Below, piece after piece: positions 16,865 through 27,252 of a stretch of DNA of 64,000 nucleotides; position 1 is the stretch's first letter, and each line of letters starts with the position of its first letter. Origin of the DNA: Lysobacterales bacterium. GTDB lineage: Bacteria; Pseudomonadota; Gammaproteobacteria; Xanthomonadales; Xanthomonadaceae. Made by a program: the position numbers and the translations under genes. The notes under the pieces were generated by a model. That model saw nothing but the letters and a program-made list of their open reading frames with translations, made no database searches and had not been told where the DNA came from. The stretch spans positions 372,001 to 436,000 of the forward strand of contig JADCRD010000003.1 in NCBI GenBank assembly GCA_014946745.1, written 5' to 3'.

Positions 16865-19800
16865 ATGACTGACACACATCCCACATCGCTGCGCGGGCTA
16901 CCGCCGGCACGGAGCTGGGGCAGGAGGCTGGCCTCTTCGGCTTCAGCCGGCGCGCTGGCGCTGCTGATCTCCGGATTCGCCCTTGCCACGGACAACCCGT
17001 GGCGCGAACAAGCCGAGGCACGGCCCAAGGTCGCCGCGCCCAAGGGTTCGCCCGGCATCACGATGACCCTGACGGACGACAACGGCGGCTCGCTGCAGAT
17101 CGGCGAGTCGGTGACTGTGACTGCCAACGTCCCCGGGTCGCTGGGTGGCGGTGACTTTGACCTCTGGGCCTGCCCAGACCAGAGCCTGCTGCCCAGGGCC
17201 AACGGGGCGAGCGGCACCTGCATTGGCCCGAACATCCAGAGCCAGACGGGTGACTCCACCACCTTCACGCTCGACAGCCGATACAACAGTGCCTGCAACT
17301 GGTTCATCGTCGTTCACGACTACCCCAGCGGTGGCCATTCCACCTGGGTCGGGCCTTTGCTTGGCATCAGCAACTGCGGCAACTCGCTGCCGGGCACGCC
17401 CGCGCCGCCCGCGGCGCCCTCGGTGGCGCCGGCGACCGCTCAAGTGACGGTGGCGTGGACGGCGCCTGCCGACGGCGGCTCTGCGATCACCGGCTACACC
17501 GTTCAGCAGTCGACGAATTCAGGCGGGTCGTGGTCCGATTCCGTGGGCGCCTGCGCGCCGGCGACGACGGAGTCTTCCACCGCGCTGTCCTGCGTGGCGA
17601 GCCCGCTGACCGGTGGAACGAACTATGTGTTCCGCGTCAGGGCCATCAATGCAACGGGGTCTGGCGCCTACAGCCCGGCGAGCGCGACGGCCACGCCGCC
17701 CGCGATCAGCCCGCCCGATGCCCCCACCGCCGCCACCGCCACCGCCGGCAACCAGTCGGCTGCTGTGAGCTGGACGGCGCCCGGGAATGATGGCGGTGCC
17801 GCGATCAGCGGCTACACCGTGACCGGCACGCCCTCGGGCAGCTGCACGGCGACAGCGCCGGCCACGACCTGCACCGTGAATGGTCTCTCGAACGATCTCA
17901 GCTACACCTTCACCGTGGTCGCCACCAACAGCGCTGGCGACAGCCCGGCCTCCGCTGCTTCGGCCTCGGTGTCGCCGCAGCGCGCGGCCAGCACCACGGC
18001 CATCACCGGCACCACGGCCTCGCTCAACAGCGGCACGCGTGCGCGCACCAATGAGTCCTTCTCCGTCAGCTTCACCGTGAGCAGCTCGGATGCCACCGGG
18101 GTCGCCAACGGCGGCACGGTGACCGTCGAAGCGCAGACCTCCGGCGGCACGGTGGTGGGCAGCTGCAGCGCGGCCACCACGGCAGGCGCGGGCAGCTGCA
18201 GCCTGAGCGGCCTGAAGCCGAGCGACAGCGTGGCCCGCCTGGTGGCATCGCTGGCGCAGACGCCGCGTCTGCTGGCCTCACAGTCCAGCCCGTTTGCGTT
18301 TGACGTCACCCGCAGCAACACCACCAGCACGCTGACCAGCAACAGCCCCAGCGTGTTTGGCCAGGACATCGTGCTGGACGCGACCTTCAGCGCCACCGCT
18401 CCGGGCGCCAACCCGGTCACCGGCACGGCGCGCTTCGTGCGCCAGCCCGGCAACGTCACCATCGTCGAAGTGCCGATCGTTCCTGGCACCGGCGGTGCGC
18501 CGAGCACGGCCAGCACCACGATCAGCACCGATCCGGCGGTGGCGGGCTCGCCCTACACCTACAACGTCGCGATTCTCGACAACACCGATTTCATCGGCAG
18601 CAATGGCAGCCGCCAGCACACCGTGAATCGCGCCAGCACGGCGGTCACCGTCACCTCGATCGCCCCGGCTGTGGGGCCCGACATCCAGGTCAACGAGACC
18701 GTGACGGTGAGCGCGTCGGTTGCGGCAGTCGCCCCGGGCGACGGTACGCCGGGCGGCACCGTGCAGGTGCGCGGCACCGGCGGTGACGCGGCATCGACCA
18801 CCGGCTGCGACATCACGCTCTCGGCCGGTGCGGGCAGCTGCGACCTGAGCTTCAGCACCAAGGGCGGGGCGACGCTGGTCTTCAGCTACGTCGAAAGCGC
18901 CAACTTCGCTGCCAGCAGCAGCAATCAGGCTGTCACGGTGCTGGGTCTGCCGGTCACTCTGAGCCTGACGCCGCCGGCCTCGTCGCCGTACTTCGGCGAC
19001 AGCTACGCGGTCAACTACAGCCTGACCGGTGGCGCCGGCAGCTTCGAGGGCGCGGTCAGCCTGTCGGCCGCCGGCCCCACGGCTGCCACTGCCACCTGCG
19101 TGAGCAACAGTGCGCCGGCCAACAACACCGGCGTCTGCACCTTCGCCGGCGGCCAGGACATTGGCAGCTACACGCTGTCCGGCGACTACGCCGGCGACAC
19201 CCAGGATCTCGCGGCCAACGCCACCGGCGCGGTCACGATCCAGGCGGCGACGACCGAGCTGACCGTGAGCACCTCGCCGACCAGTTCGGCGGCCGGCCAG
19301 GACGTCACCCTCGCGGTCGAGCTGACCCGCACCAACGGCAGCGGCCCGCTCGATGGCCAGATCAACATCACCGCCAGCGGGCTGACCAATGGCGGCGTTG
19401 CGAGCAGCGGCTGCACGCTCAATCTGAGCACGCAGGCCTCGCCCTTCACCGGCGACTGCACGCGCGCGTTCACCCTGTTCGGCGACAACCAGGTGGTGAC
19501 CGCGGTGTTCGTGCCGAGCAGCAGCAACTTCGCCGGCGACACCGTGACCACCACGCACGACGTCACCTCGGCCTTGACCACGCCGAATATCGGTGCGGTG
19601 ACTCCGTTCGCGCCGCAGGTTGGCGATCAGATCAGCTTCCCCTTCAGCATCGACGGCTGCGTCGGCGACTGCGACGGTGACGTGCGGGTCAGCGTGGGCT
19701 TTGGTGCGCCGGTGGTCTTCACTGCGCCCGTGGCCTGCACCTTCAACCGCGTCACGGGCGAGGGTGACTGCACGGCGCCGGCCAGCAGCTTCCAGGCTTT

Positions 19801-22800
19801 TGGCGAATACACCCTGCAGCTGGAGTTCGTGCCGGACAACGCCAGCGTCAACGACGCGGCCTCGTCCGACAGCGTGCTGGCCAATGTCGCTCGCCGTGAC
19901 ACCTTCGTGAGCATCGGTGCGGCGGTGGATCCGGTGCAGGCGGGACTGCCGGCGACCTTCAACGTCACGGTGTCGAACGACGGCGGCGACTTCTTCGCGC
20001 CGGCCACGATTCCTGACGGCACGGCCCGTATCTGCAGCAGCGCGGACTGCGCCGGCGGCGATCTCTGCACCAGCCCGATCGTGCTCACCGGCACTGCGGG
20101 TGACACCACGGGCAGCTGCCAGATCACGTTCAACGACGTGACCACGCGCACCCTGCACTTCGTCTACGCCGGCAACACCCACTTCGCCGGCGCATCGGAC
20201 TCGACCCCGTTCCAGACCACGCCGCGCGACACCACGCTGGCGATCACCCGCGTCAGCAGCTTCACCAGCGGCACCAGCCCGGCAGCGAACGCCTTGGTGG
20301 GTGAGCGCGTCACCGTGAGTTTCGATGTGGGCGGCGGTGCCGGCAACATCGACGGCAGCGTGACCGTGACCGCCACCGGCCCCGGTGCAATCACCGAGAC
20401 CTGCGGCGCGATCACGGTGAATGCGCTGAACGGCGAAGGTGCCTGCACCTTCCGCGTGAGCGACGGCAATGGCCTGGAGCAGGCCGGAGCGTGGAGCTTC
20501 AGCGCCGCGTTCGCGCCGAGCGTGGGCAGCAACGAAGCCGCGTCCAGCACCGGTGCGGGTGCCGCCAGCATCAACATCCAGCAGGCGAGCACGCAGCTGG
20601 TGCTGAGCAGCAGCCCGGCGCCGAGCGTGTTCGGCCAGCCGTTCACGCTGATCGCGACGGTGACGGCAGTGGCACCGGCCGAGGGCTACCCGACCGGTGA
20701 CGTCAACTTCTTCGATGGCGAGAGCAATGCCATCGGCGTGGTGACGCTGACTCCGACGGCGACCCCCGGCGTGTCAACGGCACAGATCGCTAACCTGACG
20801 CGCAACGTCCAGCTGCCCAACGGCTGGCGCTTCGTCGCGGCGACGATCACCAACCCGAACTTCGCCGGCGCCAATGATTTCGGCTACGACCACCTGGTCA
20901 ATCGCGACAGCCAGACCATCGAGATCACCGCCCCGGCCTCGCTGCCCTTCGCCCCGAGCGGAAGCTTCAACGTCTCGGCCGTGGCCCTTGCCGACTTCAC
21001 CGCGGCCGCGAGCGGCCAGCCGGTGACGATCAGCGTCGGTCCGGCGAGCGTGTGCACCGGCGGTGGCACCAGCACCGCAGGCAGCTCGATCTCGATCAGC
21101 ATCGTCGCCGGTGGCACCTGCGAAGTCAGCGCCAGTGTCGCGCAGTCGCAGAACTATCTGGCGGCGACGGCCAGCGCGGACGTGGTGATCACGCCGATCG
21201 ACCAGTTCATCACCTTCAACTCGCTGCCCATCCGTCCGGCAGGCTCAGCGCCGTTCACGGTGAGCGCCACCTCGGACAGCGGTCTGCCGGTGAGCTTCGC
21301 CTCGGGTACGCCCACCGTCTGTACGGTTTCCGGCAATACAGTGAGCTACGTGGCGCCGGGCGTCTGCGAGGTCGTTGCGAGCCAGGCCGGCAATTCGAGC
21401 TACAACCCGGCGGACGATGAGATCCGCGACTTCGTTTACATCGCCATCGAGATCGAGGGCGACGCGATCGACGGCACGGTGGACGAGAACTATTTCGTCA
21501 GCTTCAATGCCACCAGCGATGGCTCGGCCAACCTGCCGTACACCTACTCGTTCACCGGCGATACGGTGCCGGGCGTGACGCTGAACGCCGTCACAGGCGC
21601 GTTCTCGGGCATTCCGACCACTGCCGGCACCTACACCTTCACGATCACCGCGACCGACAGCTCGGTGGCCGGTCCGGATCGCGTCGGTGCGCCGTACTCC
21701 GGCAGCCGCGAGTACACCATCACGATCGCCAAGGCACCGCAGGCCATCACCGGCTTCGCGGCGGCACCGACCAGCCTGGTCTATCTGGGCACGCCGGCGA
21801 CGCTGTCGGCCACCGGCGGCGACTCGGGCAATCCAGTGGTGTTCAGCTCGCTGACGCCAACGATCTGCTCGGTTGCCACCAATCAGGTCACGCCGCTGCT
21901 GGCGGGCACCTGCACCGTGGCCGCTGATCAGGCGGGCAACGACGACTACGAAGCGGCTCCGCAGGTCACGCTGAACATCACCGTCGCCAAGGCCGAGCAG
22001 GCCGCGCTGACGGCGGCGGCAGCGCCGACAACGGTCGCCTATCTGGAAACCAGTGCGCTGAGCGTCACCGGCGGCACCACCGGCGGCACCGTGACGTATG
22101 CGGTGACGGCCGGCCCGAGCTTCTGCTCGGTCAGCGGCAGCACCCTGACCGCGAGCGCTGCCGATGGCACCTGCACGGTGACCGCGACGATGGCGGGCGA
22201 CGACAACTACCTGCCGGTGTCGGATACGGTCGACGTGAGCACCATCAAGGCGCAGCAGGCGGGCTTCACGGTCGATGCCGATCCTTCGACGATCGCCTTC
22301 AACGGCACCAGCGCACTGAGCACCACCGGCGGCAACGGCAGCGGTGCGGTGAGCTATGCGATCTCGGCGGAAAGCGTGGTCAGCGGCACCAACGTCTGCA
22401 GCCTGAGCGGCAGCACCATCACCGGCACCGGCATCGGCACCTGTGACGTCACCGCGACCAAGGCGGGCGACGCCAACTACGAGCCGTCAACGGACGTGGT
22501 GGTGATCACGGTCGACAAGGCCAACCAGACCCTGACCTTCGTCACGCCGGCGCCCGGCCCGCTGACCGTCGGCGGTCCGGTGGCCAATGTGCAGGCCAGC
22601 GCCAGCAGTGGTCTGACCGTGTCCTACGGTGTGGCCGCGGGCAGCACCACCATCTGCGACGTCAACTCCAGCAACGGTGGCCTGACCTTGTTCACCGCGG
22701 GTACCTGCGTGCTGACCGCCAACCAGGCCGGCAACCCGTTCTACAACGCCGCGCCCGAAGTCACCCAGTCGGTCATCATCGAGCAGGCCCAGCCGAGCAT

Positions 22801-25800
22801 CAGCCTGGTCGGCAGCGGCTCGCCGACCAGCCCGGGCGATTCGGTGACCTTCACGGCGACGGTCAGCGCTGGCTTCAGCCCGACCGGTACGGTCACGTTC
22901 CGCAACAACGGCGTGAACATCGCCGGCTGCATCGCGGTGCCGCTCTCGGGCCTCACCGCCCAGTGCGTCACCACGGCGCTGCCGCAGGGCAGCCACCCGA
23001 TCACCGCGGTCTACAACGGCGATCTGAACAACCTGACGGCGACCAGCAACACGGTCACCCAGGTGGTGCTGACCGGCACGACCATCACTCTGAGCGGTTC
23101 CAACCTGGCGGAGGCTCGCTTCGGCCAGGTGGTGAGCGTCGGCTTCACGGTGAGCGGTGGCGTGGCACCGAACGAAGGCCTGGTGACCGTGACGGCCAGC
23201 CGTCCGGGTTCGACCGTGACCTGTACGGCGGCAGCTGCGACCGGTTCGTGCAGCCTGAGCGGGCTGGTCACCACCGGCCCGGCGCTGCTGGACGGCTACA
23301 CCGTCTCGGCGGCCTATGCGGGTGATGCCAACGACGGCTCGTCGAGCACAGCGGCTTCGCAGACGCTGAACGTGCTGCGCTCCAACACCAACACCCTGCT
23401 GACCATTGCTCCGGCCACCAGCTCGCCCTTCGGCCAGGGCTTCACCCTGACCGCGACGGTGACCGCAGTGGCGCCGGGCAGCGGTGTCCCGCCGGGCACT
23501 ATCGTGTTCCTGCGCGATGGCGAGTCGATCGGTGAGGTGTCGCTGAGTGGCGCGGGCGTGGCGGTGTTCAACGTGCCTGCGGGTCTGCCGGTGGGCAACT
23601 ACGTGTACCGCGCCGAGTACGCGCAGACCACGAACTACCTGCAGAGCTTCGAGAACCGCAACTACGCGATCACCGCCAAGGCCACCACGACGACGATCAC
23701 CGGCAGCTCGGTGAACCCGTCGGCGCTCGGAGCCAGCGTGAGCTTCAGCTATGCGGTGGCCACCAGCCCGTCCGACACCACGCCGACCGGCACGGTGGCC
23801 CTGACCGCCAGCACGGGTGAAACCTGCTCGGCGAGCGTGGCCGCCGGCAGCTGTGCGTTGACCTTCAACACGGCCGGTGCGCGCACCGTGACCGCGGTCT
23901 ACGGCGGCGACTCGGTGCATGCCACCAGCACCTCGGCGGCCTTCGCGCACAGCGTCGACCGCGGCACGCAGGCGGCGCTGATCGCCAGCGCGACGCCCAG
24001 CGCCATCCAGTTCGGCGGCACCAGCACGCTGGCGACCACGGGCGGTACGGGCACGGGTGCGGTGAGCTTCGCTGTGACCACCGGCGGCAGCGTCTGCTCG
24101 GTCAGCGGCAGCACCCTGACGGGCACCGGCGTGGGCACCTGTACGGTCACCGCGACGAAGGCGGGCGATGTCAACTACGAGCCGACCTCGGCCACCGTGG
24201 AAGTCACCGTCAGCCGCGCGCCGCAGGCCGCGCTGGTGGTCACCGCGACGCCGGACAGCATCGTGTTCCAGGGCACCAGCACGCTGGCGGCCACGGGCGG
24301 CACGGGCACCGGTGCGGTGAGCTTCGCCGTCACCGGCGGCACCGGCACCTGCAGCATCGCCGGTAGCACCCTGACCGGCACGGGCGTGGGCACCTGCGTG
24401 GTGACTGCGACCAAGTCGGGTGGCGACAACTACCTGGATCAGACCGGCACCGTCACGGTGACTGTTGCCCAGGCGCCGCAGACCATCACCTTCGGCGCCA
24501 ACCCGGGCCCGCTGACCTTTGCCGGCACCTCGGGCAGCGTCTCGGCGACGGCCAGCAGCGGCCTGCCGGTCAGCTTCAGCACGGCCAGCGCGGGCATCTG
24601 CTCGGTGGACAGCGGCACCGGTGCCATCACCATCCTCGGCGCGGGCAACTGCGTCGTGGCCGCCAACCAGGCCGGCAACGCCAACTACCTGGCCGCACCG
24701 GAAGTGACCCAGACCGTGGTCATCAACAAGGCCCAGCAGGCCGCGTTGAGCGCAACCGCGACGCCGCAGACGATCGTCTTCCAGGGCACCAGCACGCTGG
24801 CGGCCACGGGTGGCAGCGGCACCGGCACCGAGATCACCTTCGCGGTGACCGGCGGCACGGGCACCTGCACGATCAGCGGCAGCACGCTGACCGGCACGGG
24901 CGTGGGCACCTGCGTGGTCACGGCCACCAAGGCCGGTGATGCGAACTACGAGCCGCAGACCGGCACGGTCACGGTGACCGTCAACCAGGCGCCGCAGACC
25001 ATCACCTTCGGCGCCAACCCGGGCCCGCTGACCTTTGGCGGCGCCTCCGGCACGGTGTCGGCGACGGCCAGCAGCGGTCTGCCGGTGAGCTTCGGCACCA
25101 GCTCGCCGACGGTCTGCTCGGTCAACGCCAGCAGCGGTGCGATCACCGTGCTCACCGCGGGCAACTGCGTGGTCACGGGGAACCAGGCCGGCAACGCCAA
25201 CTACCTGGCGGCGCCGCAGGTCACCCAGATCGTGGTGATCAACCCGGGCACCCAGGCGGCACTGGTCGTCACCGCGACGCCGAACCCGGTGATCGCTGGC
25301 CAGACCAGCGCGCTGTCGACCACGGGCGGCAGCGGCACCGGTGCGGTGACCTACGCGGTCACGGCCGGTGGCGCCAGCTGCACGGTCTCCGGCAGCACGC
25401 TGACGGCGGTCGCCCAGGGCTCGTGCACGGTCACGGCGACCAAGGCGGGCGATGGCAACTACCTGCCGCAGACCGGCACGGTGGTGGTCACCGTCAACCC
25501 GGCCACGGTGGATCTGTCGATCGTCAAGACCGGCCGCTACATCACCAATGGCGTGGTGTGGACGCTCAATGTCGGCAACACCGGCCCGGGCGTGGCGAAC
25601 GGCGCGACGGTGATCGACAACCTGCCGACCTCGGTGACGGGTGCGACCTGGACCTGCACCGGCACGGCCGGCGGCACCTGCTCGGTGGCATCGGGCAGCG
25701 GCAGCATCAACACCAATGTGAATCTGCCGGTGGGAGGCGGCGCGGTGTTCACCATCACGGCAACCCTGGTGAACCCGAACGCCGCAACGGTGGTGAACAC

Positions 25801-26215
25801 CGCCAGCGTGGTGGCGCCGATGGGCATCACCGACACCAACGCAGCCAACAACACCAGCACGCTCGACCTCACGGTCGCGCTGTTCGGTGATGGCTTCGAG
25901 GGCAGCGGCAGCGCCTTCGGCAGCTTCGAGGCCAAGGCCAGCCTGAGCACGCTGCAGATCGACGGCGCTGCCGTCGAGCAGCAGCTGCACGGGATCGAAG
26001 CGCGGGACGTGGGCGTGTACCAGATCGACGGCAGCGAACTGCGCGTGCAGGCTCGCGAGATCAACGGTCTGGTCGAAGTCCGCCTGATCCAGCGCGAGGC
26101 CAAGGGCCTGTGGAGCAGCACCCGCTGGATGGAACTGTGGCCGGGCGACAGCGTGCGCCTTGACTACAGCAAGGCCGGCAGCGCGCTGCAGACCCGACTG
26201 GCGGTGGGCATGTAA
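16865..26215 (+). CDS. Giant secreted Ig-like/Fn3 repeat protein (3116 aa), probable adhesin
   Basis: It starts after an AAGAAAGAG ribosome site and has a signal peptide (ALALLISGFALA, cleavage near residue 41). Then come a non-repeat domain (about 55-175), two Fn3 domains (about 178-372), many bacterial Ig-like modules of 80-100 residues (373-1530), a He_PIG-type Ig domain (about 1533-1620; GDAIDGTVDENYF, GVTLNAVTGAFSGIP) and further modules with the recurring pattern AGTCTVAADQAGNDDYEAAP (1625-2880). A DUF11-type domain (VDLSIVKTGRYITNGVVW; 2879-3005), the motif LFGDGFEGSG and a 100-residue charged tail follow. No RTX repeats, LPXTG or autotransporter barrel are seen. A surface or extracellular adhesive role is inferred from architecture. 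It is monocistronic with its own terminator. Confidence 0.88.
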   Translation: MTDTHPTSLRGLPPARSWGRRLASSASAGALALLISGFALATDNPWREQAEARPKVAAPKGSPGITMTLTDDNGGSLQIGESVTVTANVPGSLGGGDFDLWACPDQSLLPRANGASGTCIGPNIQSQTGDSTTFTLDSRYNSACNWFIVVHDYPSGGHSTWVGPLLGISNCGNSLPGTPAPPAAPSVAPATAQVTVAWTAPADGGSAITGYTVQQSTNSGGSWSDSVGACAPATTESSTALSCVASPLTGGTNYVFRVRAINATGSGAYSPASATATPPAISPPDAPTAATATAGNQSAAVSWTAPGNDGGAAISGYTVTGTPSGSCTATAPATTCTVNGLSNDLSYTFTVVATNSAGDSPASAASASVSPQRAASTTAITGTTASLNSGTRARTNESFSVSFTVSSSDATGVANGGTVTVEAQTSGGTVVGSCSAATTAGAGSCSLSGLKPSDSVARLVASLAQTPRLLASQSSPFAFDVTRSNTTSTLTSNSPSVFGQDIVLDATFSATAPGANPVTGTARFVRQPGNVTIVEVPIVPGTGGAPSTASTTISTDPAVAGSPYTYNVAILDNTDFIGSNGSRQHTVNRASTAVTVTSIAPAVGPDIQVNETVTVSASVAAVAPGDGTPGGTVQVRGTGGDAASTTGCDITLSAGAGSCDLSFSTKGGATLVFSYVESANFAASSSNQAVTVLGLPVTLSLTPPASSPYFGDSYAVNYSLTGGAGSFEGAVSLSAAGPTAATATCVSNSAPANNTGVCTFAGGQDIGSYTLSGDYAGDTQDLAANATGAVTIQAATTELTVSTSPTSSAAGQDVTLAVELTRTNGSGPLDGQINITASGLTNGGVASSGCTLNLSTQASPFTGDCTRAFTLFGDNQVVTAVFVPSSSNFAGDTVTTTHDVTSALTTPNIGAVTPFAPQVGDQISFPFSIDGCVGDCDGDVRVSVGFGAPVVFTAPVACTFNRVTGEGDCTAPASSFQAFGEYTLQLEFVPDNASVNDAASSDSVLANVARRDTFVSIGAAVDPVQAGLPATFNVTVSNDGGDFFAPATIPDGTARICSSADCAGGDLCTSPIVLTGTAGDTTGSCQITFNDVTTRTLHFVYAGNTHFAGASDSTPFQTTPRDTTLAITRVSSFTSGTSPAANALVGERVTVSFDVGGGAGNIDGSVTVTATGPGAITETCGAITVNALNGEGACTFRVSDGNGLEQAGAWSFSAAFAPSVGSNEAASSTGAGAASINIQQASTQLVLSSSPAPSVFGQPFTLIATVTAVAPAEGYPTGDVNFFDGESNAIGVVTLTPTATPGVSTAQIANLTRNVQLPNGWRFVAATITNPNFAGANDFGYDHLVNRDSQTIEITAPASLPFAPSGSFNVSAVALADFTAAASGQPVTISVGPASVCTGGGTSTAGSSISISIVAGGTCEVSASVAQSQNYLAATASADVVITPIDQFITFNSLPIRPAGSAPFTVSATSDSGLPVSFASGTPTVCTVSGNTVSYVAPGVCEVVASQAGNSSYNPADDEIRDFVYIAIEIEGDAIDGTVDENYFVSFNATSDGSANLPYTYSFTGDTVPGVTLNAVTGAFSGIPTTAGTYTFTITATDSSVAGPDRVGAPYSGSREYTITIAKAPQAITGFAAAPTSLVYLGTPATLSATGGDSGNPVVFSSLTPTICSVATNQVTPLLAGTCTVAADQAGNDDYEAAPQVTLNITVAKAEQAALTAAAAPTTVAYLETSALSVTGGTTGGTVTYAVTAGPSFCSVSGSTLTASAADGTCTVTATMAGDDNYLPVSDTVDVSTIKAQQAGFTVDADPSTIAFNGTSALSTTGGNGSGAVSYAISAESVVSGTNVCSLSGSTITGTGIGTCDVTATKAGDANYEPSTDVVVITVDKANQTLTFVTPAPGPLTVGGPVANVQASASSGLTVSYGVAAGSTTICDVNSSNGGLTLFTAGTCVLTANQAGNPFYNAAPEVTQSVIIEQAQPSISLVGSGSPTSPGDSVTFTATVSAGFSPTGTVTFRNNGVNIAGCIAVPLSGLTAQCVTTALPQGSHPITAVYNGDLNNLTATSNTVTQVVLTGTTITLSGSNLAEARFGQVVSVGFTVSGGVAPNEGLVTVTASRPGSTVTCTAAAATGSCSLSGLVTTGPALLDGYTVSAAYAGDANDGSSSTAASQTLNVLRSNTNTLLTIAPATSSPFGQGFTLTATVTAVAPGSGVPPGTIVFLRDGESIGEVSLSGAGVAVFNVPAGLPVGNYVYRAEYAQTTNYLQSFENRNYAITAKATTTTITGSSVNPSALGASVSFSYAVATSPSDTTPTGTVALTASTGETCSASVAAGSCALTFNTAGARTVTAVYGGDSVHATSTSAAFAHSVDRGTQAALIASATPSAIQFGGTSTLATTGGTGTGAVSFAVTTGGSVCSVSGSTLTGTGVGTCTVTATKAGDVNYEPTSATVEVTVSRAPQAALVVTATPDSIVFQGTSTLAATGGTGTGAVSFAVTGGTGTCSIAGSTLTGTGVGTCVVTATKSGGDNYLDQTGTVTVTVAQAPQTITFGANPGPLTFAGTSGSVSATASSGLPVSFSTASAGICSVDSGTGAITILGAGNCVVAANQAGNANYLAAPEVTQTVVINKAQQAALSATATPQTIVFQGTSTLAATGGSGTGTEITFAVTGGTGTCTISGSTLTGTGVGTCVVTATKAGDANYEPQTGTVTVTVNQAPQTITFGANPGPLTFGGASGTVSATASSGLPVSFGTSSPTVCSVNASSGAITVLTAGNCVVTGNQAGNANYLAAPQVTQIVVINPGTQAALVVTATPNPVIAGQTSALSTTGGSGTGAVTYAVTAGGASCTVSGSTLTAVAQGSCTVTATKAGDGNYLPQTGTVVVTVNPATVDLSIVKTGRYITNGVVWTLNVGNTGPGVANGATVIDNLPTSVTGATWTCTGTAGGTCSVASGSGSINTNVNLPVGGGAVFTITATLVNPNAATVVNTASVVAPMGITDTNAANNTSTLDLTVALFGDGFEGSGSAFGSFEAKASLSTLQIDGAAVEQQLHGIEARDVGVYQIDGSELRVQAREINGLVEVRLIQREAKGLWSSTRWMELWPGDSVRLDYSKAGSALQTRLAVGM
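23960..25510 (+). repeat. Near-identical internal repeats in the giant gene
   Basis: DNA encoding the Ig-like modules from about residue 2366 on is highly repetitive. The stretch beginning at 24474 (GCGCCGCAGACCATCACC) recurs at 24990, a spacing of 516 bp or 172 codons, which is two modules. The stretch starting GGCACCAGCACGCTGGC occurs at about 24019, 24274 and 24784. Such repeats allow in-frame loss or gain of module pairs by recombination. Confidence 0.8.
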
Positions 26216-26234
26216 GCCCCATCGCACGCGGTAG

Positions 26235-26945
<711 letters not shown>

Positions 26946-26950
26946 GAGAC

Positions 26951-27045
26951 GGGATTGGGGGTGAGCCGGCGCGCTTGCGCGGCACTGCCGCGCGCGCCGG
27001 CGAACGCCCGAGCGCTGCGCGCGAGGGCCGGGAAGGGAGTCGGGA
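26951..27045. repeat. Single copy of the 77-bp GC-rich repeat family
   Basis: It begins six bases after the PII stop codon with GGGATTGGGGGTGAGC and continues with CGCGCTTGCGCGGCACTGCC and GAACGCCCGAGCGCTGCGCG, then GGGAAGGGAGTCGGGAGTC. It is the same family as the 9346-9730 array. Confidence 0.85.
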
Positions 27046-27058
27046 GTCGAAGCGACTT

Positions 27059-27252
27059 GCATAGGGTCGGTTTTGACCCACCGATGCTCGCGCCCTTGCG
27101 GAAATGCGTGTGGTGCCGCGCTGGCAAGCCAGTCTCCGGAGCGTTCGGAATTCGGGCAGTGGCTTTGGCGGGCGTTGGGCTCTGGTGGGGCAAGACCCAC
27201 CCAATGGGCTGAGGCGAGCGTCGGGCTCCGGTGGGTCAAGACCCACCCTATG
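27059..27252. repeat. Three GGTGGGTC/GACCCACC palindromes (REP-like)
   Basis: Copies lie at 27059-27083 (CATAGGGTCGGTTTTGACCC), 27184-27209 and 27230-27252. The last one, read on the minus strand, is CCATAGGGTGGGTC and its TAG is the stop codon of the SulP gene. The remainder of 26946-27247 contains no gene. Confidence 0.9.

Noticed and set aside
18278-20182. 634-residue open frame antisense to the giant gene
   Set aside because: Low-complexity translation of the opposite strand of a recognised coding region.
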